From assembly GCA_039000515.1 (NCBI GenBank), contig JBCFYV010009882.1, forward strand, positions 54,425,846 to 54,489,845: a stretch of 64,000 nucleotides of DNA. Reading direction: 5' to 3'. Shown here in pieces: positions 22,760-34,319 of the stretch. How positions within the stretch are numbered: the first letter of the stretch is position 1; each line of letters opens with the position of its first letter. Both the position numbers and the translations under genes were made by a program. The notes under the pieces are model-generated. The model was not told the origin of the DNA, searched no databases, and was given only the letters and a program-made list of their open reading frames with translations. Origin of the DNA: Timema cristinae (lineage: Eukaryota; Arthropoda; Insecta; Phasmatodea; Timematidae).

Positions 22760-24840
22760 AGTATTCAGTGAAACTTTTAATAGCTGCAGGTATTTCTTTA
22801 GATACATACCTAGCTGCAGCCCTCTCCATGACTCCACTACAAGAACCGTATCATTCATATACAACACCAAACTGGTAACGGGTGGCTGGTTTTTAATGAC
22901 ATTTCTCTACAAAATTAAGTGTGCGGGAATCATTAAGTACCCCTGAGTCACTCCATATTGGATTTATTGGACTTGAAATTTAGTGGTTTCAATCGATGGC
23001 GAGATGGTTTGGTGGGACAAAAAAGAGTGAAAAATATTTATCAGGTAGACGGGAAAGTAAAGGAAAACGAGTCCTCCGTAATTATAATAGTTCAAGGAAA
23101 CTTTTAAAAAAAGGTACCAGTCAACTTGTAGATGTTGATATGTCATGTGATCTTTTTGACTAAACACCAGGCGATGTGATATAGTGAGCAAGGCTCAAAA
23201 GACAAATTCCTCTTCGATAATGACCTCAACCACCAGAGAATGTAAAAGTGTTGTTATAAGTAATAGTCATTCATATCACTTACCGAAAAAGTTGATCAGT
23301 ATATCTAGTCAGTTATACGTCCGCATTTCAGGGTCCTTTACCCAACATGCGTGTTGGAAAATTCTGCTAGAGGGTCTATCACTTCCAAAATTTAATTATA
23401 CTAATATTGTAATACTGTAAGATCCGGATGCCTTACCAAGATTTAGATTGTATAATACAAGCGACATATCTTCTGTGTACATAAGTTCTGGCTAATTTAA
23501 TATTCAGTGAGAGACAATAATGGTTACAATTCACAATATGCACTTGGTATAACGGGCTGTCAAGCAGGACAAATAGTGCCTCTAATTACTAGGCAAGAAC
23601 ATATACCTTATATTTGTTGAACTCAGCCTCCTAGTTGCTTCCCATTACACAATAGATGACATTTGTGAGGGGATCCTCATCAGGTTCCTTGTCATCTTTC
23701 ACAAAAATAATTTGCTATTCACTCACAGGCTCACAACCTTGTCTTCCCAGACACTGTTTTAGTATTCATGGACAATTTAACAAACTGCAAGGACTTTTCA
23801 AGTGCAGTTAGTATTGTATACAAGGTTAAATGAGATTTGAAATTCCTTCCTCAGCCGATGTGTCTCCCGTCTAAGAATATAATCGGGAAATAAGTATATA
23901 GTGCTCTCATAGGAGATTGACTTTGAATCAATTCTTCAAGCAATACTTTGACATGACACTTTGTATAAAATAGTCTTCCCATTGAAAGTTTTAAGTGGGT
24001 CCTAGCATTTCCTTCAAAAAATTATTTATCCTATTCCCAATAGCGCCCAGTCATTACGAATACATATGAGCCTTAATATCAAAAATCTCTAAAAAGGCTA
24101 CTATATGTAGGTATTTCTCAATAACATTACGTCAACTCGGTGCTTACACATTAAACTTTAAAGATCAAACTTTCCCTAACGAATTGGCGGGTGTTCCAAA
24201 GTGTTACTGTAATACTGAGAGATTCTTCAGATTTGGTTATTTTCTACCAGAGTGCACTGGAAAGAAAACCATTAAATTAGTAAAGAAGGAAATTAATTTC
24301 ATTAGTTTTTTTAAAAGCTTATATTATCCATAACCATGTGAGAGTCCAGGACATTCTTAAAGAAATGTTATTAAATTTCCCGATGATTCAGTCTAAGTAT
24401 TTACATCAGCAGCTCAATTACAGGCTTGAGCTTCGTAGCCTCAGACTAGGTCAATGAAGAATAAGTTGTAGGAGAAGGAATAAGGGAAAGTGTGGGGTAA
24501 GTATGGTGTGGGGAATGGAGTAAGTAAAAGGGGGTTTGAAGATGCGTGCTTAACCATCATTGTAATGAGTCAAATCGGGGCTTGCTCCAGGGTAATTTTT
24601 TATTTGGCGATTCGTCCAAGGAAGAAAGTTGGTTCTATTTAAAATCGCCCAAGAAATTATTTATCAGAAACTTTGGGAGTGAATCAGGAATCATTGTCAT
24701 TTTCTGTACTATAACATACTTTGAATAATCCTATTCTTTCTCCAGGTTATCCCATCTCATTTTTCGGGCTTGGCAGGCTAAATACTATTAATGGCTTTAT
24801 GTCGCAATGAAATTTTATTGCCAACATTTATGGAGAGGTG
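22760..24840. other. No gene recognised
   Basis: AT-rich with short frames lacking domains. May include decayed gypsy flanks near 22.8-23.2 kb but this could not be shown. Confidence 0.4.
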
Positions 24841-24844
24841 GGAT

Positions 24845-25070
24845 GGTACGCACATTATTTGGACGCATCCTCTTGAGGGATGGTAGGATGTTAGAGTCTT
24901 AAATAATGCGTAGTATTACCACGACACTTTTTAGCGTTGGTTATATGGTCGATGACGATTGTGAGTTAAGGGACGTGTTTGATTTAATTATTTAGGCTTG
25001 GCGTTGAAGTAACATGTGGCAATATCGGATGCATATTTTGCATTTATATGCAAATAATTTTTCGTATAAC
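24845..25070 (-). pseudogene. Possible relic of the Polinton protease region
   Basis: Collinear short matches to 60207-60455: 'gtacgca' then 'cctcttgaggg.tg..agga' then 'tagagt.tt..a', later 'taagggacg', 'gcttgg.gttg' and 'tttttcgtataa'. In the 58-64 kb cluster this stretch is the end of the protease gene and what follows it. Spacing differs by tens of bases between the two places. No protein could be read here. Weak evidence; chance or a shared unrelated repeat is possible. Confidence 0.3.
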
Positions 25071-25074
25071 ATCA

Positions 25075-27190
25075 TATTTAACATTGTACTAGGAGAAAAC
25101 ATGTTACGCTCAAAATTTGCTCCAAACACAGATCTTACCTGTAGCTACCTAGATGCTGTGAGTAAGTCTCTGTTGACTTCTAGACCTACAAATCACGTTG
25201 TTCTTTAAGTCAGGTGAACAGCAGATCATAGAGAGCGGTAGTATGAGATTATTTTCAGCACATGTCAGATAGTGAGCATGTTCTTCTTTAGTTATTCAGC
25301 CTCAAAGTCATTTTACAATAGGAAACGAGCTAACATTCAATGCAAAACTATGTGAAACTAATGTGTTGTGAACCGCTTTAAGGAGTTTCAAAGGAAAAAA
25401 TAATTGACAAAAATATTAGTGATACGTGTAAATTTTTTGGTCGAAAAAAGTTTTCTTCTATGGACCCTCGACATGGATGATTTTGGCACATAGTGTGAAA
25501 GGCAAGATAAAGGATTAAAGTATGTTATTATTCTCAATGTCAGTATCAATAAAACTATGAGTAATTGGTTGACCATATTGTATGTTTGATTTTTATTCAC
25601 CGGTGAAAGAAATTCATGGCTGTATTGGAATATAATAGCCCAATGATTATTCAGTGTACCATATAGCGATAGAAGACCTAGTTAATTTATCATGACTTCT
25701 TTGATGTAGTGTGCTTCAAAATCATTATATGATGTCAAGATTTAATTAAACGAAATAAACATGTTTACCGGAAAATATGTTGTTGTAGGCATTAATTTTG
25801 TTTCATGTAGTAAATCAAGCTGCAATTATTTGGATGGGAATTTTCCTCCATCCTGGTAAAGTGAGAAATTGTTCATGCCTTGCTGTTAGAAGTTGAAATG
25901 ATTTCTCAATTCTGCGATGTTACCATTGAACAACACGATATATAAGAGTTCTAAGAATCATCTAGTGTAAACTTCTCATGAATAAGCTGTAAAAACGATT
26001 ATCCTTACACGTCTGACACAATAATGAACATTTTCAACTCAAACCTGCTGATGGGTTTATATGCCATAGCTAATGTTTGAATACCTCACATTTTACATCA
26101 ATACGGACCGTGTTAACATGATATTCCTGACTAGAAGACTATCTTATAGGATTCGGACTTCATACTGAGTGATTTTTTGGACTTGCATCAGACTAAAACA
26201 TTTTCTGTAATGAACTAACTTAACTTTAATTCGGGGTAATATTTATATGTATTTATCCTGGTTAAACACTTTGCTGTGTATAAGCCCCGAATAATCTAAA
26301 GTATTTGTTTTTCCAACAAAGAAACGGTATATTTAAACCTGTCTATGATATCTGCATGCAATATACCACAACATAGATTTACAAATCGATCCTTGTCGTC
26401 GTAGATGGTTAATGTCTTAATGCACGTTTGTAGGATTATGTGTTGTTTGGTTATGTAGCAGGTTTTTGGTCAAGAAACACATTCATTCGTGTAAAAATTA
26501 AATCAATAGATTGAATAATGGGATCAATATAATTTTCATCCTGAAATACAAAATGAGCTAGTAAAAAAAATTACCTACACTTGTTGCGATAGATTCTTTG
26601 GTTAATCATGTGTAAAGCTGAGGCAAGTTTGTACTGGATCCTTTTCCTACCTCAGAGACTTTATTGACTGAAATAAGAAAATATCAACCTTGATCTTGGG
26701 AAACATGCTGTGTTGAGGTTTTGTCTGAAAATATCTAACGACGCTCTATTTCTCTCATTCCTATCATTAGTTTTATTTGTGGATATTTACACGACATAAG
26801 AATGACTTTTTTTTTACTGTAACCTGTCCATTAACCACATGTGTCAGTCATCTGCACAGGCTTTGTTTTATTTTAGGTCCATCCTTACGTTCCTGTAAGA
26901 CAACCTTGAATATAAGACGCTTGCTCACCTAGTTTGACACTATGTCATGACAGTATGAAGAACTTATTTTGTTATAGCTTTAACTCCGCTAAAATCCAGT
27001 GAAACGATTTTTTGAAAAGAACCTCTCATTCCCTGTTTGCGTTGAAAAAGTACGTCGAGTTATGTATAATGTACAACCTACCTAGTTAGTTTGTTACCGA
27101 CATTTCATGCTGAGTGAACTCGTAAATGAAGATCTACGCATTCTTTTCCAAACTCGATTATCATAGATTACCAGTGTCTCTTCTTATTTT
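25075..27190. other. No gene recognised
   Basis: AT-rich, all frames frequently interrupted. Confidence 0.45.
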
Positions 27191-27194
27191 AATT

Positions 27195-27405
27195 TCCAGA
27201 TAGATGCTCCATCTCACGTCCAAGTATGAGCTCATATTGCAATGAAGTATAGGTGATATTCTTGTGTGAGCCGTACACATAGTTTGCGTGGTTGACTCCA
27301 ATGATGTGTAGAAGCACTGCCATGATGTCATCTACGGCGGAGGATCTGTGATAGACGTGTAAATGAACATCATGGAGGGCAAGCCGAGTTAAATGTTGGC
27401 TTCAT
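27195..27405 (-). CDS. Possible coding fragment of unknown identity
   Basis: A GC-richer island whose minus strand is open for about 68 codons, including ALHDVHLHVYHRSSAVDDIM, then HIIGVNHANYVYGSHKNITY and YELILGREMEHLSGN, ending in TAA at about 27195. I do not recognise the protein. The island is bounded on the plus strand by an acceptor-like 'aatttccag' and a donor-like 'cag/gttag', but all plus frames contain stops, so those signals are probably coincidental. It could be a gene fragment, a mobile-element scrap or chance. Confidence 0.25.
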
Positions 27406-27429
27406 ATGGAGAATCTCTGAATTCTATCA

Positions 27430-28950
27430 GGTTAGTTTTTGGTTCGTAGCTGAGCTGATTATTTAGATGACAATAAATTGCTAACACTACTAGGTATATT
27501 ATTCGAGACAAACTCATGAATTTCAACCATCCTTGCATACGTGATTTTCACTTGACCTATAAACAGTCACCATATTCAGAGTATTATCAAAATTGTTGAA
27601 TCTGTCTTAGTTTCTTAATGAGATATAGTCCGTACGTGTTTTATTTACCAATAGCACTAATTTTCTTGTTCAATTTATTAGTTTATCATGATGAAACCAA
27701 TGCGAAAACTAAAGGGACTTAAGTTGGGAAAAAAACTTATGATTGATTGTTCATTAAGTGATGGATAATAAATCAATTATTTTATGAAACTCGTCATTAT
27801 ATTGCATAGAAGGTACCCCTTAGAAACCCCACACGACAAGATGGTGTACAACTGATGTGTAATTTTTCTTGGACGTTACTGGCAGGGACTACGATTTAAA
27901 TTAGGTGAGGGTTTCCAATATACGTGCACTATATTATTGGCACTATTAACTTTGGTGCGTATAGTCAATTCTACATTGAATATAGCTTTCTCAAAATGCT
28001 TCAATTCATGGGTTGCCGTCAATATCAGTTAATCCGTCTGTACACGACGGGTATATACAAAAAAAAATATTTTCAAGCTATTAAAAGTACCTTTTTATCT
28101 ATATTTTTAAATACGTCTTTGATGGTCCCTTAATACATAGATTCATCATTGAAATATCTGAAACTTTGCATACCTTTGAGATTGGTTCGCCATAATTCGT
28201 TCTTATTTAACAACACGTTCTTCTTAAATTGAAATATTTTTACTACAGATTTTTGTAATGTGTCGGTTTCCTGTGCATCAAGTAACTCTCTAAATTCAAT
28301 TAGATATTTCTTGAAGAACTTTGTGGATATTTATACGGTTGAAAACTCTGCATAATATGAAGGGTCTTATCTTTCAGCCAAATGCTTCAGTAGGTCCTGA
28401 AAATTAGTCAAAGTGTTTAATCGGCGAGATATTCTTTTTTGTGGGAATGTGTTTTGGGGATGTTTTAGATACAAACGTAGGATCTCTAATAGGTGATTGA
28501 TTATTCTTTATGGTGAAATATAGTTTATTTTAAAATGTTTATACTTTTGAATATCGGTTAGAAACTCTCACCTCCCCATTGTTTTAAGATGTCTTCTTTT
28601 CTAGACATTATGGTTTAGCATATCTATAATGTTCTATCCTTGAAAGAGTGTGTATGCCCACTCAGTTCCCAGTTGAGTAAGTTGAAGTTTAAATCTTCGT
28701 GGCTCAAACATTTTTCTGATAATATATAATCGAGATCAAACAATTGAGAGTTCTCCTATCTTCAGAAACCAATCCTTAGACCTAAGTAAGCGAATACAGT
28801 ATTTAACATCAAGTCCATGCTAGCCAAATGTAAGCGGATGTGTTCATCTGCATTGACACAATAGTATTTCAACCTATTATGTAGAGCATTAACTTGTTTT
28901 ACAAGTCCGCTTAATATATAATGGGTATTATGGTGCTATGTTGTTTGGTA
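27430..28950. other. No gene recognised
   Basis: AT-rich; one 69-codon plus-strand frame (27924-28133) shows no domain or splice context. Confidence 0.45.
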
Positions 28951-28956
28951 AGTTAT

Positions 28957-29099
28957 TGTTGGTTTCATTTACTAAAACAACAATATTAAAAACAACACTT
29001 ATAAAAATAACATATATTATGGCATTGCTTTGATAACAAAATAAACAATAGAACGCGTGTTTGATAATGAAAGGGAATGTTTATTCACAATACACAACA
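28957..29099 (-). repeat. Copia 3' LTR
   Basis: 143 bp; shares with the other LTR 'attatggc.ttgct.tgataa', 'agaa.gcgtgttt' and the terminus 'cacaatacacaaca'. A short purine tract (GAGACGGAG on the minus strand) just inside it fits a polypurine tract. Confidence 0.88.
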
Positions 29100-29339
29100 C
29101 TCCGTCTCAAACACGTGTTAAAATGTTAATGCCTCGGGCCGAACAGAGCTTTGTCAAGAACCTCAGCTATCATCTCGTTCGTTGGAATGTAGTTAAACTT
29201 GATTTCTCCTCGTTCGAAAACTTCGCGTACATAGTGATGCTGAATGTCAATATTTTTGGTAGGCTAGTGGTACACGGAATTATGCATGAGATTTTCTGCT
29301 ATTTCATTGTCACAATAGGCGAGGGTTGATTTTGCATCG

Positions 29340-30720
29340 CGACACAAATAACCCATTTCTTTTAACAAATTCCGCGAGTAAACTGTCTCTTGCAGCAGCG
29401 TCCATGTGAGCCATGTACTCTACTTTAGTGCTCGAAAGAGCTACAGTGTATTACTTTCTTGCCTCCCACGTCAAGGAAGATCCTGCCATTTGAAAAATGT
29501 AGCCTGTATATGATCTCCGGTCTTCATGAGAGTCTCCCCAGTCTGCGTCCACATATCCAATTAGTTCAGCACATGATCTCTTGTAGACTAGTCCATGGTT
29601 TCTCGTTCTCAAATAGATCACTGCATATCCAATGTCAGGTCTTATCAATACTGCAAGGTACATTATAGAACTAATGAATTTCTCGTATAGAATATCCCTC
29701 ATTTTCACTGTCTCTTCCTTTGTGGATGGCTTCATGGCTTTGGATAACTTATTGTTTCCGTCTAATGGAGTGTTCACTGGTTTACAGTCTTGCATACCGA
29801 ATTTCTTGAGAACATCATTTATATATTATCTCTATAACAGTGAACGACTTTGAATCCTAATCTTGTTTGAATTAAATTCCAAAACAGTAGTACAGTTTTC
29901 CTAAGTCCTTCATCTGGAAGTTTTTAGATAAATCATCTCTTAATCTTGTGTAAGCTTCTTTGCTGTTTGTCACAATGATCTACATAGACAACCACGATCA
30001 GAGTCACACAAACATTATTCATATAAAAGACACAATGGTCAATATTTAATTGTTTTAGCCCAAATGTCTTTAGTATTTCGTGAATTTTTTTAAGCTATTG
30101 ACGGCTTGACTGCTCCAGTCCATAAATAGACTTTTCAAGAAAACAAACTAGATATTCCATTCCAGGATTGGTGAAACCGTCTGCTAGCTCCATATAGATC
30201 TTCTGATCAAGATCTCCATTTATGTAGGCCATTACAAAATCAAGTTGGTACAAAGTAAGATCCAACTCTGCTGCTGAAGCAGCAACTAATCTTATTGAGC
30301 TAAGTCAAGCTAGCTTTGTGGCGTTCAACTTTACCATATGGTCTGTACTTTTGTCCTGAGTATCCATCGGCAGCAAATGACAGTTTTATTTCTAGAACGT
30401 GGCTTCAATGTCCAGGCCTTACTTTGTGTCAAAGCGTTATATTCAGCTTCCGTCACTTTCTACCATTCTGATGCATCTGGTCCTTCTAAGGCTTATTGTA
30501 ATGATGGATTTACCACTTCTTCAAACGCCAAACTTACACTTTCAGAATTTTGCACAACCAAATTAAATAATATGTCTGGTCTCACCGGCTTGCCAGTTTT
30601 AATCAATCTAGGTCAACCAGACCCCCTATTATTCTTAGTCACTGTGCAGTCTTGGCTTAAATTTTCTGAAATAAATTAACTTGAATTATTTGATTGGAGG
30701 CTATTCTCACTGATCACAGG
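29340..30720 (-). pseudogene. Copia reverse transcriptase and RNase H
   Basis: RNase H (29795-29340) reads LIGYVDADWGDSHEDRRSYT, GYIFQMAGSSLTWEARK, then after a stop YTVALSSTKVEYMA, the classical copia C-terminus. Preceding it in pol is the RT: KSIYGLEQSSRQ at about 30110 (SLYGLKQ-type motif), and the catalytic box at about 29985 reads VYVDHCD, where the second aspartate of YVDD has become histidine. That change alone would abolish polymerase activity. Frameshifts separate the pieces between 29.8 and 30.7 kb. Confidence 0.85.
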
Positions 30721-31081
30721 ATGAGGATTAATGAAGTTTTTTCTTTGACTTTATTTAATGTTCATCAGCTTATTCAGACATAATGTCTTTCCCACTGTTA
30801 TCAACATATAAGATAGCAGGTTAAAAGTTTGCAGATTCTTTATGTTCATTCAAAACTTCAAATTTTCGAAACGTTCTAAAAATTTAACATCTTGATCTAT
30901 AACTATTTTTCTTTTTAATGGATCCCAAATTCGGCATGCCTTTGATTCTTTGGAGTATCCTACAAAAATACCTGCTTTGGATCGTGGATCAAATTTTCCT
31001 TTTTTTGGAGTTTTATTCATCATATAACTTTTGTTTCAAACCACACCAAATTTAATAAGGTATTTGATATTCCAGATGTTT

Positions 31082-31662
31082 TTATGGACATATGTTCCTG
31101 ATGTAAGCAGCTGTGGAAATCGCTTCCACCCAAACACGTTTTGGTAAGCCACACTCCAAAGGCGTGCATCGTGCTATCCCCATGAGTGTGAGATTCATGT
31201 GCTTGGCTTTACCATTCTGTTCTGGGGTTTCTGCTACCGTATGTTCTCCTCTTATACCTACGATACGCATCTCTTCTGTTAAATTTTTTCCGCAGTACTC
31301 CAAATCGTTGTCTGTTCCCAAATTTTGAATATTCCTTTCATGACGATTTTCTGATGGCGCTTTGAAAGTTTCGAAAGCCTTTTTCTCATATTGTGTTTCA
31401 GAAAAATCACTTCTACCCAATTAGCTTTATCATCGATGAACGTTAAGAAATAAGAAGCTTCGCCATGAGACTTTACTCTCATGGGGCCACAAACGTCGGA
31501 ATGCATTAATTCAAGTAATCTCTCACTCTTTGACTCGGGCATTTTGGGAAAGGCGTGGCAACTTTCTTTACTAAGATGCAAGTTTAACAAATTTAAATTG
31601 TACTTAGCTCTTAAAATCCATCCCCCTAACCATCTATCTCTGAACAAGTCCATGCATGCCAT
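31082..31662 (-). pseudogene. Copia integrase
   Basis: Two overlapping frames joined by a frameshift near 31.3-31.4 kb. The upstream one contains LLELMHSDVCGPMRVKSHGE and SYFLTFIDD (first catalytic Asp). The downstream one contains LGTDNDLEYCGKN (second Asp) and TPEQNGKAKHMN, whose Glu completes the D,D-35-E triad. The order and motifs are diagnostic of retrotransposon integrase; the gene is broken but the three acidic residues are preserved. Confidence 0.88.
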
Positions 31663-31841
31663 ATTAATTTAAACGCCCATACATCCTGTGTCACTTTTCA
31701 AGTTCACTAAGGTTGCTCGTTGCACTAACAGTAGTTATATATGTTGAGTTTACATTTGGTACGTCAGGTTTGATAAAATACAAATTTTTGCGTTTATGGG
31801 CAGTCAGCAACACTTTACCGTTTTTATAGACAATTTTAGCA

Positions 31842-32400
31842 TTATTTGCTTTGAAACACACGCTTCGTTCTCTTTGAGTGTAGTTTAAATTTAAATAAAT
31901 TTGTCTTAAGTGTGGGTACGCAAAGTGTGTTTTCTAACCTCACTTTCACTATTTGCTCTTTTCCATTTAAAACGTTCATTACTGCAGTTACAATTCCTTT
32001 TATGTCGGTCATGCTGTCATCCGCTAAGCTAATCTTCTGATTTACGGTTGGCGTGAGCTTCGAAAAACTACTCTTGTCATGGCACATAAGTGTTATTCTT
32101 CCACTGTCGACACAACACAATTCATCGCTTCGAGTCAGTTGCGCCTGGAGAGCGCTCTCTGTCAACAAAGTCACAAACTCTTCTGCAACTACATGAATTT
32201 AATCCGATTCCATTTAAACTTGCTTTACTTTCAACATTTTTGTCCAGCAATCAGCTGCCTTGTGCCAGGGTTTTTAACAATAGTTGCACTTATATAATTT
32301 CTTGGATGTTTTGAAATTTTATTTTTCGCACAACCCTGATCTTGGTACCGATAATTTTTAGCATTTAGATTTGTATGGTTCGTATCTGATGATTTGTTTG
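31842..32400 (-). pseudogene. Copia gag zinc knuckle and protease
   Basis: Near 32290 the minus strand encodes a CX2CX4HX4C knuckle (KCNYC, one stop codon, KPWHKAADC), the nucleic-acid-binding motif of Gag, with TAA in place of one of the spacer codons. Downstream DELCCVDSGRITLMCHDKSS carries the protease active-site DSG. The frame then runs to 31842. Gag sequence before the knuckle (32.4-32.9 kb) is too decayed to translate reliably. Confidence 0.8.
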
Positions 32401-32961
32401 TTTTTAATTACATTTCGTCCTCCATAAGATTTTACACACAAAGCGCCCGCGCCCTCTGAGTCAGCTTTCTTTTCCTTTCTTGGACTGTACTCTTAAAGAA
32501 GTTTTACTTTCAACGAATCTGTATCCGGCACCTGTGTTGAGGAAGTTTGTCAGGTTATCTGCCATGTTTTTGACCTCGAGCATTTTTGTGAACAAAAGCT
32601 TTTTCAGAAGAGTTTATTTCCTAGTGGGCCCCTTCGACTAATAAACTAGTTTAAGATTTTGCCATACCTCATGGGATGTTTCGAAATGTCCTATGTGACA
32701 AAGCTCTGCAGGACTCACAGCCAAGACAATGTTGGCTTTATCTTTATGATCGGCTTTGTCCCACGGGGCCGTTAGAGGTACATTCGCGGCAATGATTGCC
32801 GCGTCAGCACCCTACTTTGTTGCCGAACTAACTTTCTTGGAAAACTTACTGATCGCAAGCGTCAAAAATTGTTTAATATTATTTCACTTCTGATCACCCT
32901 ATCACTTTAAACACATAGATAATTTATTTTAATATGCAACATAAACGTTGTTACAGCACTT

Positions 32962-32974
32962 TGGGCCCATAATC
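32962..32974 (-). promoter_or_regulatory. Copia primer-binding site
   Basis: Directly inside the 5' LTR the minus strand reads GATTATGGGCCCA, matching the half-tRNA (initiator methionine) primer site used by copia-type elements (recalled). Position and sequence together are strong. Confidence 0.8.
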
Positions 32975-33156
32975 TGTTGGTTTTATTTATTAAACAACGC
33001 GGTTGGCTTTATTTATTAAAACAATACTATGAAAAACAACACATTTATTTTGCATAAAAATAACAATCATTATGGCGTTGCTATGATAACAACATAAACA
33101 GTAGAATGCGTGTTTAGCAATGAAAAAAAGATAATGTTTAATCACAATACAAAACA
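32975..33156 (-). repeat. Copia 5' LTR
   Basis: 182 bp. Aligns with 28957-29099 but carries an extra ~30-bp internal duplication ('ttggttttatttattaaa' / 'ttggctttatttattaaa'), which explains the length difference. Confidence 0.88.
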
Positions 33157-34125
33157 CTTATTTTCCAATGAAATAGAATCATTTAAATCCCTCATCACCT
33201 ATACCTCAAGGTATACCTTATGTAGTGGGTCATTTTTCCTTAACATAAAGGAGGAGAGCTGGGATGATACTAATTTATCGGTATAGGTTTGGTTACAAAT
33301 GCTAATGAATATAACATGACGGTTACAAAATGGGTTAGGGGCATCTCCATGAGATTCACAGGAACTTGAGTAATTTTGGGTGTCATGCAGATCTTGGGAG
33401 GATAGATAAATTTATAGTGGTATTTTAATTGGAGATTTGGGTTTGTTTGTGGCGTTTGGAATGGTAGTTGCATTTTTTTTCTTGCCTTCCTTGTTGTATT
33501 GTTAGTTGGTAATTTTTGTGAAGACACCAGTAGCTTCCATCACAAATACACAAAATAATATGGACTAGTATCTTCTAAAAACAATACTGTACCAAGATGT
33601 TATGTGTACTTCCAAAACTCCAAGAAATGGTTTGTATGAACTACAGACGTTGTTTCACTCACAATAGTTGAAAACCAGCTTTTATTTCAATCTTATTCTT
33701 TAACCATACAGTTTAAAGAAATGGATCTTGTAAAAATTTAGAAAATACATTTATTTTCAAGCACTAAACGAAACAAAATAGACAATATATGATTGTTTCA
33801 GCATACCTTTGAAAAAATTTTCTGAAGAATTTGGCAAAAATGTGTGGTAAACAAATCTTCTAAGAAAATTTTAATTCATAATTTTTGGTACACGCTCACT
33901 AAAGGTTTAATTAAACGCGGCAAATTTAGAGTACATATTATTTATTGGGTAGACAAATACTTATTTTCCCAAGTTAGTTTTTACTCAATACTTCTGATTA
34001 CTTATTTGTATTATAAGTGGTGAGAATAATGAGCTAAGTGCGTTTAACGTCACCCACTCCCCTTTACTTCCGGATAAAGAAATGGCTCAGTGTTAACACA
34101 CTTGAAATAATAAATCGCAATATAG
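33157..34125. other. No gene recognised
   Basis: An 85-codon minus-strand frame (33527-33270) lacks any domain or splice signals. Confidence 0.4.
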
Positions 34126-34127
34126 TA

Positions 34128-34310
34128 TGACAAATTATATCGCTAGCTCATTGGCACTAAACGGTACAATGGAGTTATTAGGATACGCAGATGATTTAGC
34201 TTTGTTAGGTGATAGCAAGTAAACTGTTGCAAGAAACACAGAAATTTATTAGAAGATAATAAGGAAATGGGTTTAGAAGTGAACGCTGAATATGCTGAGT
34301 ATATGCTTGC
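34128..34310 (+). pseudogene. Non-LTR retrotransposon RT fragment
   Basis: In one frame NGTMELLGYADDLALLGDSK includes the catalytic YADD box with its typical surroundings. After a stop and a frameshift, EDNKEMGLEVNAEYAEYMLA matches the next conserved block (GL..N..K..YM type). This is the palm of a LINE-type (YADD) reverse transcriptase; nothing else of the element survives nearby. Confidence 0.75.
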
Positions 34311-34319
34311 TTATTATTT

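Larger units (their letters stand above)
28957..33156 (-). mobile_element. Complete-length, inactive Ty1/copia retrotransposon
   Basis: Both LTRs begin TGTT and end CAACA on the minus strand. The flanks are gttat (28952-28956) and cttat (33157-33161), a 4-of-5 match to a 5-bp target duplication. Reading leftward the order is LTR, primer site, gag zinc knuckle, protease, integrase, RT, RNase H, LTR: the integrase-before-RT order defines copia-type elements. All coding parts carry stops and frameshifts, so it cannot move on its own. LTR divergence (including an internal duplication in the right LTR) shows an old insertion. Confidence 0.92.

Noticed and set aside
27195..27425. Plus-strand exon bounded by 'tttccag' and 'cag/gttag'
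   Set aside because: All three plus frames contain several stops; only the minus strand is open.
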